Part shown: piece by piece, positions 24,566 to 34,027 of the stretch | Layout: every line of letters starts with the position of its first letter | How positions within the stretch are numbered: the stretch's first letter is position 1 | NCBI GenBank assembly: GCA_022432975.1 | Contig: CM039509.1 | Coordinates: forward strand, 10,196,621 to 10,260,620 | DNA from: Begonia masoniana | Taxonomy: Eukaryota > Streptophyta > Magnoliopsida > Cucurbitales > Begoniaceae | Direction: 5' to 3' | DNA: 64,000 nt | Notes under the pieces: generated by a model | What the model was told of the DNA's origin: nothing | Seen by the model: the letters and a program-made list of their open reading frames with translations, nothing else | Database searches by the model: none | Made by a program: the position numbers and the translations under genes

Positions 24566-24757
24566 AAAAAAAATAAAAAAAATAATAATATTATGAAATT
24601 TTACACGTGTCTTATACAAAGTTTTATAAGGGAAGTTCACTTATTTTGGAGAATTTTTATAGAGGTTTAATATTTTCTAAACTTTCTTTAGAATTTCTAA
24701 GAAAGTTTCACGACAAGTCACGTTAGTAACGTCCGAATTACGGGCTGTTACAGTTTC

Positions 24758-25315
24758 AAACTTCCCCTAAGGAATCCCACCTAAGTGTAGTTAAGAGAAT
24801 ATTCAAATACTTAAGTGGCACTTTTGATTTAGGCTTATGGTATCCAAATGGTACATCATTTGATCTATGCTGGAAGCCTTGTAGATAGAAAGAGTACCAA
24901 TAGAACATATCAATTTCTAGGTGAATCTCTCGTATCTTGGTACTCTAAGAAGCAGAATTTTGTAGCACTTTCAACTACCGAAAGTGAATATATTGCTGCC
25001 AGTAGCTGCTGTGCTCAAATGCTTTAGATGAAGCAAACTTTAGATGATTACAATCTATTCTATGATAGGATATCGATTAGATGTGATAATACTAGTGCAA
25101 TTAACATTTCAAAGAACCCTATCCAACATTCTAGAACCAAACACATCGAGGTTATATATCATTTCATTAGAGATCATGTTAAAAAAGGGGATATCACCTT
25201 AGAATTTGTCAATTCTTCCGACCAATTAGCAGATATTTTTACAAAACCTTTAGATGAGAAGACCTTCAGTGATATTCGAATTCGTTTAGGTCTCCTTAAG
25301 AGCGAAAAGTCCTAA
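24758..25315 (+). pseudogene. Ty1/copia RNase H, end of pol (element S)
   Basis: It continues from the RT after the solo LTR: ESHLSVVKRIFKYLSGT near 24776, then frameshifts near 24865, then an RNase H end with DNTSAINISKNPIQHSRTKHIEV near 25085 and DQLADIFTKPL near 25220. It terminates at 25315. This is the canonical C-terminus of copia pol. Confidence 0.9.
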
Positions 25316-25598
25316 ACAGTCGACGTTGTGTGCTAAGCAATAAGGTTTTATCTCTCTGGAATGAGGAATCCTGAAATTCATTGACCTCGCCATTTTATGA
25401 ATCGGACGATATGGAAAACGGTTGAGGTACACATCAGTCGACGTCTGTTCGTAAATCCTTTAAATTAGCTTTCGGATTTCAGAAACCCTACTTTTCATCC
25501 AGAGCGCGAAAAACCTTTAAAAAACCTCTCATCTTCTCTCGACTCTCCGGCGCCTATTCTCTCATCACCAGTCATTTTTCGACTTTCAAATCTGATAA
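25316..25598 (+). other. Spacer between pol and the env-like ORF of S
   Basis: 283 bp without recognisable coding. The word AGTCGACGT occurs twice (about 25318 and 25434). It may act as leader for the downstream ORF. Confidence 0.4.
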
Positions 25599-26304
25599 AT
25601 GACATCATCCTCTAGCGCTGGGTTAACCTTTTATATGAAGAAGCAGAAGACTGCACAACTCGTGGAGTCTGAACATGTCGTACAACCACTTCCTCTTCAA
25701 TGGCCTTCTCATCATTTGTCAATGAGGATGTGCTACACAGGTACTTTAAAGATTTTGAAGAAAAGCCTGTGATTAGAAGTAGAGGGGTTGTTTTTAAAGA
25801 CCTTCATGGTTTATCTCTGGAAAAGTCCCTTCGAGATTTAGGATTATTAGGGCTATTTGAACTCGGCACATCCTATTGCAAAACTCCAATCAGGATGTTT
25901 TATGCTAACCTAGAACACTCTATCTCACCTCTTGTTCTTCCGCAGCTATGTGTATGGAAGACACATAGAGTTGTCTCAAGAAAAGATCCGCGAAATTCTC
26001 AATTGTGAGTTTCTAAACGAAATGCCTAAATTTTTTGAAACTTCCAAGGATCCTCCCTTCGTTGGAACATCAAAGGGACAGGCTTTAGCAAAAGCGATTT
26101 CAAAGGATCCCGTCAATACTTCCCTAAAGCTCAAGGGCAAGGATTTGAACATAAGTGCCAGAGTCTTCAATCTAATGATCAACTACAACATCCTCCCCAG
26201 AGATGGACATCGTGACCACGTCAGTGGAATGGATATTTTTATTCTTTCTATGTTCTTTCGTAAAGAACCATTTCACATTGGTTACATAATTCTGAGAAGG
26301 ATGC
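25599..26304 (+). pseudogene. Env-like third ORF of Sirevirus S, first part
   Basis: ATG at 25599 gives a Ser-rich start (MTSSSSAGLTFYMKKQKT). The frame shifts near 25690 and again near 25935. Patches VNEDVLHRYFKDFEEKPV, IRMFYANLEHS, YVYGRHIELSQEKIREIL and ARVFNLMINYNILPR resemble the plant transposon-encoded 'env-like' or third ORF found downstream of pol in Sireviruses. The match is from memory of the family. Function is not established for this family; I infer none. The ORF is cut at 26304 by C (TSD GATGC) and continues at 55162. Confidence 0.65.
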
Positions 26305-26394
26305 TGTAACAACCCCAGTTGGAGTTGCCACGTAATTCATAACTTAACCTCTTAATCAATCGGTTCTTATTTCATGTACCTTGTTCATTATGCC

Positions 26395-26858
26395 TAACCT
26401 AGAACACTCTATCTTCACTCTTGTTCTTCGCAGCCTATGTGTATGGAAGACACATAGAGTTGTCTCAAGAAAAGATCCGCGAAATTCTCAATTGTGAGTT
26501 TCTAAACGAACTGCCTAAATTTTTTGAAACTTCCAAGGATCCTACCTCGTTTGGAACATCAAAGGGACAGGCTTTAGCAAAAGCGATTTCAAGGATCCCG
26601 TCAATACTTCCCTAAAGCTCAAGGGCAAGGATTTGAACATAAGTGCCAGAGTCTTCAATCTAATGATCAACTACAAACATCCTCCCCAGAGATGGACATC
26701 GTGGACCAGTCAGTGGAATGGATATTTTTATTTCTTTCTATGTTCTTTCGTAAAGAACCATTTTCACATTGGTTACATAATTCTGAGAAGGATGCTGTAA
26801 CAACCCCAGTTGGAGTCTGCCACGTTAATTCATAACCTCTAACCTCCTTAATCAATCT
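26395..26858 (+). repeat. Noisy direct copy of the S/C junction
   Basis: It repeats about 25906-26360 (env-like ORF end plus the first 60 bp of the C LTR) with many single-base gains and losses. Examples: CTATCTTCACTC for CTATCTCACCTC, and GTCTGCCACGTTAATTC for GTTGCCACGTAATTC. The repeated junction includes the LTR start, so it arose after C inserted, or it is an assembly artefact. Confidence 0.9.
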
Positions 26859-26880
26859 TTTCTTCACAAACATCTCCTAA

Positions 26881-27144
26881 ACTGCATCGGCCGATAGAGT
26901 CATAGACTCACATTGACCGATGGTCACGTGCCCGCCACACGACACATCTGTTTCCAAACATCTCTTAAACTGCATCTGCCGATAGAGTCATAGACTCACA
27001 TCGACCGATGGTCACGTGCTCGCCACGCGACACATCTGTTTCCAAACATCTCTTAAACTGCATCTGCCGATAGAGTCATAGACCCACATCGACCTATGGT
27101 AAAATATCTACCGGTCACTAGACGACAACACAACACTTACATCA
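26881..27144. repeat. 88-bp tandem repeat, three units (C LTR)
   Basis: Starts at 26881, 26969 and 27057, each opening ACTGCATC and containing GCCGATAGAGTCATAGAC and a CGACCGATGG word; the first two carry TCACGTG (G-box CACGTG). The partner LTR has units at 53026, 53115 and 53203. Confidence 0.85.
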
Positions 27145-27669
27145 TCCGGTATTTGATATACACAGCATCTACTGATAGACATGTGCAATCCACGTGCTCT
27201 TTTAAGACATCTTCCGATAGAGAACATCTATCGATGGATGCAAGCTCATACATCTTCCGATAGGGGATATGTAATATCCGGCTCGTACGGATTTTTAGAA
27301 TATTATTATTATATTATTGGATGACATTTTTGCAACTGTGTCAAATCAGTTTTGTTTTACGAAAATAAAGCGTCATGATGATCCTAACATTAATAGGAAT
27401 TTTAAGGAAATTATGAGAATTTTCGGAGATTAAACGCTATATTCCGAGTTAATACATTTCTCGTAATGTAAAAGACGTTCTTGTAAAAATAGCAAACGAG
27501 GTCCAAATTGCAAACGGACAGTTTTGTTAAATCCCAAATAGTAGGAGGGACTTCTTGGCAGAATATGGAAAGTTGGAAAAGTCGAATAGTTGGACGATTA
27601 ACGAATCGAAGGACGAAACGAAATAGAAATAAGTGTTAAGGGTATTTTAGTAATTTGTCAAATCAATAT

Positions 27670-27676
27670 TATAAAT
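27670..27676 (+). promoter_or_regulatory. TATA-like box of D LTR
   Basis: TATAAAT lies about 170 bp upstream of the first candidate splice donor and just before the CT-rich run TTTTCTCTCCCTC, a common plant transcription-start context. Confidence 0.45.
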
Positions 27677-28220
27677 CAATAGAAATCTTTTCTCTCCCTC
27701 ACTTCTCTTCTTTTCTTCTCTGGAATTCACGAACCAGAGAGCACAAATTCTCTCTTGGCCGCCGACGTTTTCCTCTTCCGAACTCCGATTCGCGTCCCGT
27801 TCGTTCCGTTTTCTTCACGATTTCTCCTCCTCTCACAACCCTAGGTATGAGCCTACCATCTTAGAGCTTTTATTTCGATGATTACGGAGTTATACGTTTA
27901 GGGTTTTCGTTAGGTTTTGGATTAAAAATGTGAATTAGGGTTTGTAATTAATAGGTTAGCCGTGATTAAGTATATATTGCACGTATTCGACGTTATTGGA
28001 CGAAGTTGAATCAATTTGTGAAAATGTTAAAATTAAGGATTTTCGAGATTTTAGGAATAACTCGTAAATTGGAATTTGTGGCGCCGAGCGTGAATTGCTC
28101 GAATAAATAGCCCAATGAATTGAATTAGAGCTATAGGAAGTTTCCTTAGTTAAAGTTTTGTAAATTTTGACGATCGATAGCTTAAACTCATTTTAACGTC
28201 GATATTGTGTTTTGCTTCAG

Positions 28221-28265
28221 ACAAACAACGCTCGTGGACGGAGCTTGAGCTGCTTTGGACACGAG
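28221..28265 (+). other. Candidate 45-nt LTR micro-exon (D 5' LTR)
   Basis: Pyrimidine-rich acceptor GTGTTTTGCTTCAG|, donor ACGAG|GTAAGTTCTCG. The intron-like stretch 27845-28220 is 376 nt and opens CCCTAG|GTATGAG. Confidence 0.45.
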
Positions 28266-28520
28266 GTAAGTTCTCGTGATTGTTTTATGGCCGATTGGCC
28301 TACACCGTACATTGAAGTCGTTTCGAGGAGTTTGGTGATGCACTAGTTTATATTGCTTTGGTTGGGTAGTTAGGTTTAATTGTTTTGTAGATTATGTTTT
28401 ACAGTCTTGATGGTATGTATGTTGAGTGTTTAAATTCTGTTATGAACTGTTCATGCATCACGTGTTTTAAAGAAAGAGCATGAAAATGAATTTCCGCACA
28501 ATGTTTTGAAAATGGCGATA

Positions 28521-28680
28521 TGGCCTGGAGAGGGGCTTGACCTATTGTGGAGGCACGCAGGGGCTTGACACAATACCACATCTATTATGTACTCGCAATG
28601 TGGCCTGGAGAGGGGCTTGACCTATTGTGGAGGCACGCAGGGGCTTGTCACAATACCACATCTATTGCACTCATATGTAT
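28521..28680. repeat. 80-bp tandem duplication in D LTR
   Basis: Two units start TGGCCTGGAG at 28521 and 28601. The same pair is present at 45413 and 45493 in the other LTR, so it predates the insertion. Confidence 0.85.
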
Positions 28681-29462
28681 GGTCATGCGAGATGGGGTTC
28701 AGGCACGGCTATACGTGTTGTAAGCGTGTACGCCCCTCTTCTAGCTGGAAAGAGTAGTCCGCCCGCTGGATGTGCTCTCTCCGGTTAGGAGGCTGGGATC
28801 TCGGTGACACCCACTGAATAAAGTAAAGAAAATGCTGCATGATTTCTGAACTCACACGCATAGCATATAGTTGCATTTACGAGTCTTGCTGAGATTTTTT
28901 ATCTCATAGTGTATTGTATGGTGTAGGTGACTTCGAGGATACAGGTGAGGACGAGATTCCTCCTCCTGAGGCTTGAGTCCAGTTGACGGAGGATGGCTGC
29001 GGTGGTGTGCTGGCGCAGTCGAGGCTTACCTGACCCGTGGGGACAGTATGTTTAGATTTTGAGGGTTTAGGACATTTTGGGCTAATGTTTGTATAGAAAT
29101 GCTTTAGGTTGTTGGATTCTGGATAGTTGATAGGTATTTATGTATAGGTTGATGTTTTGGAAGCTGTTTTATAATGGTTTGGAAAGGTCTTTTATTGAAT
29201 GTATTTTGGAACTGCGTGGTGATTTGAAACAGGAGGATTTGTTTAGGTTTTAAATGTACCCATGCAGTTCGTTTTCATGAAAATGTTCTTAGTTTTAAAA
29301 TGTATTTCGAGTCGTTTACTAGGTGAATGGTTGAGTGTGAAAAGAATGAGAATTAGAGTAAGTTTTATTTGATATTAATGTGTTGGTGAATCATATTGAG
29401 TAATTGTAGTTATGTGTTGGAGAAATGGAATGAAAGGAGCGATGAAATGGAAACAGGCAGAG

Positions 29463-29605
29463 GGGTTGGCGAATGGTCGCCAACCCTGGCGATTGAATCG
29501 CCTCCCTCTGGAAAAATTCCAGAGGGAGTGGTGATGCAACAGGCGATTACTCGCCTGTTGCAATCGCCTTAGGGGCGATTATTCGCCCAACGAATAATTG
29601 CCTCT
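29463..29605. repeat. Palindrome block of D 5' LTR
   Basis: Several GGCGATT/AATCGCC inverted words plus the hairpin CCCTCTGGAA/TTCCAGAGGG. It ends 226 bp before the LTR end. It lacks a segment with TGCTCGCCACAAACTGTGCGA found in the other LTR and has its own GGGCGATTATTCGCCC. Confidence 0.75.
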
Positions 29606-29835
29606 CCTTTTTTACTTATTATATAAATTGTTTTATTTTAATTAAATTAACTTTTAAATAAATGGTTTTAAAGTTTTAATTTGTTTTAAAAGTATAATTC
29701 AATTCCGATTTCGATTCTGATTTCAATTTCGGTTTAAGTTCCGCTTAGAGTTTATTTAAAGTATAGAGATAAGTAATTGTTGGGATAAAAAAAATAGTAC
29801 GGAAATTGGGTACAGTATTAGGGGCGTTATATTTA

Positions 29836-29848
29836 TGGTATCAGAGCC
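29836..29848 (+). other. Primer-binding site of element D
   Basis: TGGTATCAGAGCC starts 4 bp after the LTR end at 29831. Confidence 0.85.
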
Positions 29849-29918
29849 CCCGGGTTTTAAAATCGATTCTGTAGACTGCTCGACTGCACAGCCAATACGC
29901 GGACATTCTTCATCAACT

Positions 29919-29984
29919 GTAAGTATGTTTATAGTTTTATTTAATTACGGTTTCTTAGAGTATTGTGTTTTAACTTTGGTATAG
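29919..29984 (+). other. Candidate leader intron of element D
   Basis: ATCAACT|GTAAGTATG ... TTTGGTATAG|GAATT, 66 nt and AT-rich, 13 nt before the gag ATG at 29998. Confidence 0.45.
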
Positions 29985-29997
29985 GAATTTTATAAAT

Positions 29998-31720
29998 ATG
30001 GTGCGCCCACGAAACGACCGAGATGATCGAGATGACACAATTGACACTCTCAAGGATCTTATCGCCCAACAGTCTCAGCATATGGATAGACAGGATCAGC
30101 AGATGGAAAAACAGTCTCAACAGCTGGGTACTCTTATAGACCGAGAGGGCATTAGATCTCGTGAGACAGCAGCTTCTGGTAACCGTGGGATGGAGAGATT
30201 TCAGAAACTCCAGCCCCCTATCTTTAACGGACAGTCTACAGATCCCTCTTCAGCCGAGGAGTGGGTTCGCACTATGGAGGACATGCTGGCGTATGCTAGC
30301 ATAGAGGATGGAGAGAAGGTTGCACTAGTGACCTATCATTTGGCACTTGACGCCCGGTTTTTGTGGGATTCCATCAAGACGACCACCGATGTGACGGTTA
30401 TGGGATGGGAGCGATTTAGAGAGTTGTTTTACGACAAGTACTTCAGCCATACGGTGCGAGAGTCCAAGATGGTTGAGTTTATGCAGTTACGGCAGGTCAG
30501 TTCTATTGCCGAGTATGTGAGGAAGTTCGAAGCCCCCTCTCGATTCGCGCCACGACAGGTCAGCGTAAACGAGGACAAGGTACGCCGATTCTTACAGGGA
30601 CTTAGCCAGAAGTTTCGGATGCGCCTTACTATATCTGGGGTACGTAATGTATCCTATGACGATATTGTGGCTAGAGCTCTTGATATTGAGGCAGTTGATC
30701 AGAGTTCTGTCAAGCCGAGGGAGCCAGCTAAGGGCTTCTTTCGAGAGATTCACCCTCAGATCAGGGGCAAGGGCTGGCAACCTAGGGCACAGCCTCAGCA
30801 ACAACAACAGAGGGGTGTGAAGAGACCTCTTGAGGGAGGTAACGATGGGGGTAAAGGGAAGCAGGTACAAGGGGCTTCTCAGATACGTATTTGCCCTAAG
30901 TGTCTGAAGGAGCATAGTGGCCAGTGTAGATTGGGCATGGGTGTGTGTTATCGTTGTGGTGATGCGGGCCATTTTGTCAAAGATTGTCCTAAGCCCGGCC
31001 GAGATCAGTCAGGCAGTGATCAGAGGAGGATTATGCCGAGGATCTTCGCATTTATCGAACCTGGTGATGTTGATAACGAGGATCAGCCTGCCGTGATAGC
31101 AGGTACTATATTGGTTTCTGGTGTTCCTGTATTTTCTTTATTAGACACGGGGGCTACGCATTCCTTTGTTTCCACCGCTTGTGTGGCTAGACTAAAGCTT
31201 GCGCCTGAGTTAGCAAAGTGCGAATACAGTGTGATGCTACCTTCGGGTGAGCGTATGCAGTCAGGTCGTATTGTTCAAGGCAATATTATCTCGATTGGGG
31301 ATCGCACCCTCTATGCTCGCCTTATTGTAATGGGCATCAAGCATTATGATCTTATCTTAGGGATGGACTGGCTTGCGCAGCACTACGCCACCATCGACTG
31401 TCGATCCGGGATTGTGACCTTCCGACCCCCAGGTAAAGCTGAGTTTTCTTATCAGGCGATGAGCAGATTGAGTAGCTCGCCTATTTCTTATTTCATGAAG
31501 GTCAACGAGCAGTTTAAAGGTGCGTGCTCTATTTATTTGGCCTCTGTATTTGATTGTCAGTTGCTCAGCAGAGAAAAGCCGAGCGACATTCCTATTGTCA
31601 GAGAGTTCTTTGGGATCTTTCTTGATGATCTTCCCGGGTTACCACCAGACCGGGAGATCGAATTCACTATTGATGTCTATCCAAACTCCGCGCCGAGGTT
31701 TAAAAACCCAACCAGCTTAG
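29998..31720 (+). pseudogene. Ty3/gypsy gag-protease-RT start (element D)
   Basis: The frame is open from ATG 29998 (MVRPRNDRDDRDD). Gln-rich N-terminus, capsid (FNGQSTDPSSAEEWVRTMEDML, YDKYFSHTVRESKMVEF), linker, zinc knuckle CYRCGDAGHFVKDC (about 30946-30987), protease with intact LLDTGATHSF (about 31138), the LGMDWL patch near 31357, then the RT entry [12 protein letters not shown] near 31637. At about 31710 the sequence jumps back to a second copy of itself, so the last 30 codons are an artefact of that junction. The gag-protease itself shows no lesion. A capsid/nucleocapsid and processing enzyme are expected. Confidence 0.92.
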
Positions 31721-32050
31721 TTGGACTGGCTTGCGCAGCACTACGCCACCATCGACTGTCGATCCGGGATTGTGACCTTCCGACCCCCAGGTAAAGCTGA
31801 GTTTTCTTATCAGGCGATGAGCAGATTGAGTAGCTCGCCTATTTTCTTATTTCATGAAGGTCAACGAGCAGTTTAAAGGTGCGTGCTCTATTTATTGGCC
31901 TCTGTATTTGATTGTCAGTTGCTCAGCAGAGAAAAGCCGAGCGACATTCTATTGTCAGAGAGTTCTTTGGGATCTTTCTTGATGATCTTCCCGGGTTACC
32001 ACCAGACCGGGAGATTGAATTCACTATTGATGTCTATCCAAACTCCGCGC
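31721..32050 (+). repeat. Noisy direct copy of D protease-RT junction
   Basis: It repeats 31363-31710 at an offset of 358 bp with scattered single-base indels: TATTTTC for TATTTC, TTATTGG for TTATTTGG, ACATTCTATT for ACATTCCTATT, CGCGCGAGG for CGCGCCGAGG. These break the frame. The pattern resembles unpolished long-read sequence. Confidence 0.92.
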
Positions 32051-32405
32051 GAGGTTTAAAAACCCGTATCAGTTGGCACCAGCTGAGTTGAGAGAGTTAA
32101 GGACTCAGCTTGACGAGTTATTAGAGAAGGGGTTTATCCGACCCAGTGTTTCGCCTTGGGGTGCGCCCGTTCTGTTTGTCAAAAAGAAAGACGGAGACCC
32201 TCAGGAAGTGCATCGATTACAGATAATTGAACAAATTGATGGTGAAGAATAAATATCCGTTGCCTCGGATCAATGATTTATTTGATCAGCTGCAAGGCTG
32301 CCCGAGTATTTTCGAGGATTGATCTACGCTCGGGTTACAATCAGTTGAAGGTCCGGATGGATGATGTACCGAAGACGGCATTCCGAACGAGGTATGGGCA
32401 TTATG
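32051..32405 (+). pseudogene. RT N-terminal part of element D
   Basis: It encodes the [34 protein letters not shown] and DLFDQLQ patches in shifting frames. Further indels occur (GACGGAGACC for GACGGGACC, AAGGCTGCCCGAG). The gene stops at RYGHY, where E is inserted, and resumes at 41687 as EFLVMSFGL. Confidence 0.88.
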
Positions 32406-32630
32406 TGTAACACCCCTAATACTGTACCCATTTACCCGTATAAATTTTTCATTTTATTTTACACTTTAAGCGGAAACTGAATCGGAATTGAAGTCGTCAG
32501 TGTTGTTTGGAAAACCATTTAAAACAAACATAAAACTGTTAATAAAACAATTAAAACTATTTAATTAAAAACTAATTTCGATTAAAACAATCGGAAGGGC
32601 AAAACTGTCCGGCCCTAAAAACACAGGGGC

Positions 32631-32855
32631 AGCGACCAGTCGCTGCAGCATGCAGCGACCAGTCGCTGCAGCATGCAGCGACTGATCGCTGCATATGCTG
32701 CAGTGACTGGTCGCTGCACAGCATACAGCATGCAGCGATCGATCTCTGCATGCTGCAGAGATCGATCGCTCCACACCCTGTGCAGCGATCATGCAGCATG
32801 CAGCGATCGATCTCTGCATGCTGCAGAGATCGATCGCTGCACACTCTGTGCAGCG
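32631..32855. repeat. Expanded palindrome block of E 3' LTR
   Basis: It is made of GCAGCGACCAGTCGCTGC-type palindromes, GCAGCGATCGATCTCTGC with GCAGAGATCGATCGCTGC, and GCATGC/TGCAGCA linkers. The partner LTR has only one GCAGCGACCAGTCGCTGC and the flanks (39526-39557). It lies about 225 bp from the LTR 3' end in the element sense. Confidence 0.9.
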
Positions 32856-32958
32856 ATCCATGTTCCTTCGATCGCCTTCTCTCATCATTTCTTCTACTGC
32901 GCCATTATTTTTCAAGTGCTCTCTGGAAACTACAGAGAGCAAAACCACAATCTGATCT

Positions 32959-32985
32959 GCTCTCTGGAATCCGATTCCAGAGAGC
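32959..32985. repeat. Perfect 12-bp stem hairpin in E LTR
   Basis: GCTCTCTGGAAT and ATTCCAGAGAGC are separated by CCG. A weaker CTCTCTGG/CAGAGAGC pair lies just before it (32920-32941). Confidence 0.85.
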
Positions 32986-33982
32986 AACACTTCCTCAAAT
33001 AACATAATATTTTAAACACGATAAAACTTCTTAAAAACGAACTGCATGGATACGTTTAAAAGTTGTCTAATCCTCCTGTTTCAAATTCCAAGCAGTTCCA
33101 GTAAAAACTATCAACACACAGATTATAAACAGATTTCCAAAAACGTTTAAAACATCAAATATGAACCTAACATCAATCCATATCCAAACATCCTAACATG
33201 TTCGTCTATACATACGTATCATCCATTAAATCCCCCAAAATACTTACACAGACATCCCCACGGGTCAAAATGCGCCGACTGCTCAGCACACTCCCACGGG
33301 CCATTCTCCGTCAACTGCCTCATACGTCCGGAGGAGGAACGTCGTCCTCACCTTGCTCGATGTCACCTATAACGTCACCTACACCATACAGACACCTATG
33401 AGCTAACAGGCTCAGTAAATTCTACGTAAATGCAGATGCGTGCTGTGCATATGGAGTTCAGAAATCATGCATAACAGAGCGTCGCAGACAGTATATCACC
33501 GAGATCTCATCCCCCTAACCGAAGGGGGCCCATCCAGCGGTCGGACTACCCCGTGCGGTTAGAGGAGGGGGGTACACGCTTACAACACGTACAGCCGTGC
33601 CTGAGCCCCACCTCGCGTGACTAGATAACAGATTACGTTAATTAATTACAGTACATGAGATGTGGTATCGGCCAGACCCTTAATCGGCCCGCACGATAGA
33701 TCAAGAGCCCCCAATTTCTGGGCCACATAGATTTCAGAAAACATCGTGCAGTGCAGAAATTCGTTTTCATGCCAAGTTAAAATACGTGATGCATGGACAG
33801 TTCAATATAAAAGTAAACAAACAAGCATGCGTACCATCAAGACTGTAAATGAAATAACCTACGAAACGTTTAAACCTAACTACCCAACCAAAGCAATTAA
33901 AACAATCCATCCTCTAAGATCCTCGACGCTAAATCGAAGTACGGTGTAGACCAATCGATTAGAGTAAGTCACGAGAACTTAC

Positions 33983-34027
33983 CTTCAGTGCGCTGAATCT
34001 CAAGCTTTGTCCACGGGAGTCGTGTGT
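33983..34027 (-). other. Candidate 45-nt LTR micro-exon (E 3' LTR)
   Basis: In sense: acceptor TGTTTTGCCTCAG|, donor CTGAAG|GTAAGTTCTCG. The intron-like stretch 34028-34406 is 379 nt, opening TCCTAG|GTATGG. Confidence 0.45.

Larger units (their letters stand above)
22340..24752 (+). repeat. Solo LTR of a Ty3/gypsy element with TSD
   Basis: TGTGACACC...GCTGTTACA, 2,413 bp, is flanked by the perfect 5-bp repeat GTTTC (22335-22339 and 24753-24757). It interrupts the S pol gene and contains no internal domain, so LTR-LTR recombination is the likely origin. The first 400 bp hold two related sub-copies (near 22340 and 22550), each with CCGTTT...GAAAAGTTTTATT-like words. It carries the splice-like sites, the palindrome block and a run of CACTGTTCAC words. 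Confidence 0.93.
27270..29831 (+). repeat. 5' LTR of element D
   Basis: 2,562 bp, near-identical to 44161-46728 along most of its length; the largest visible difference lies in the palindrome block. It contains a TATA-like box, CT-rich segment, donor at 27845, micro-exon, an 80-bp tandem duplication and the palindrome block, in that order. Confidence 0.93.

Noticed and set aside
24580..24605. A-rich run as a SINE or LINE tail
   Set aside because: It lies inside the solo LTR between CACTGTTCAC words and LTR end; no SINE promoter boxes or LINE reverse transcriptase are visible and the TSD belongs to the LTR.
25599..26304. Possible host gene captured between pol and LTR
   Set aside because: Position downstream of copia pol, Ser-rich start and family resemblance favour the Sirevirus third ORF. 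No intron or host domain is visible. I keep only moderate confidence.
28198..28265. Micro-exon as a chance match to splice consensus
   Set aside because: Considered and not adopted as the explanation: single GTAAGT words are common, but nine copies keep both borders and nearly equal length. It remains unproven without transcript data, so features carry low confidence.
30592..30972. Minus-strand frame of 126 codons over D gag
   Set aside because: Antisense to the intact D gag-protease reading; no family resemblance.
32572..33007. Cys/Ser-rich open frames on both strands over the palindrome block of E
   Set aside because: They follow the palindromic GCAGCGATCG words, appear on both strands and are absent from the partner LTR, where the block is short.
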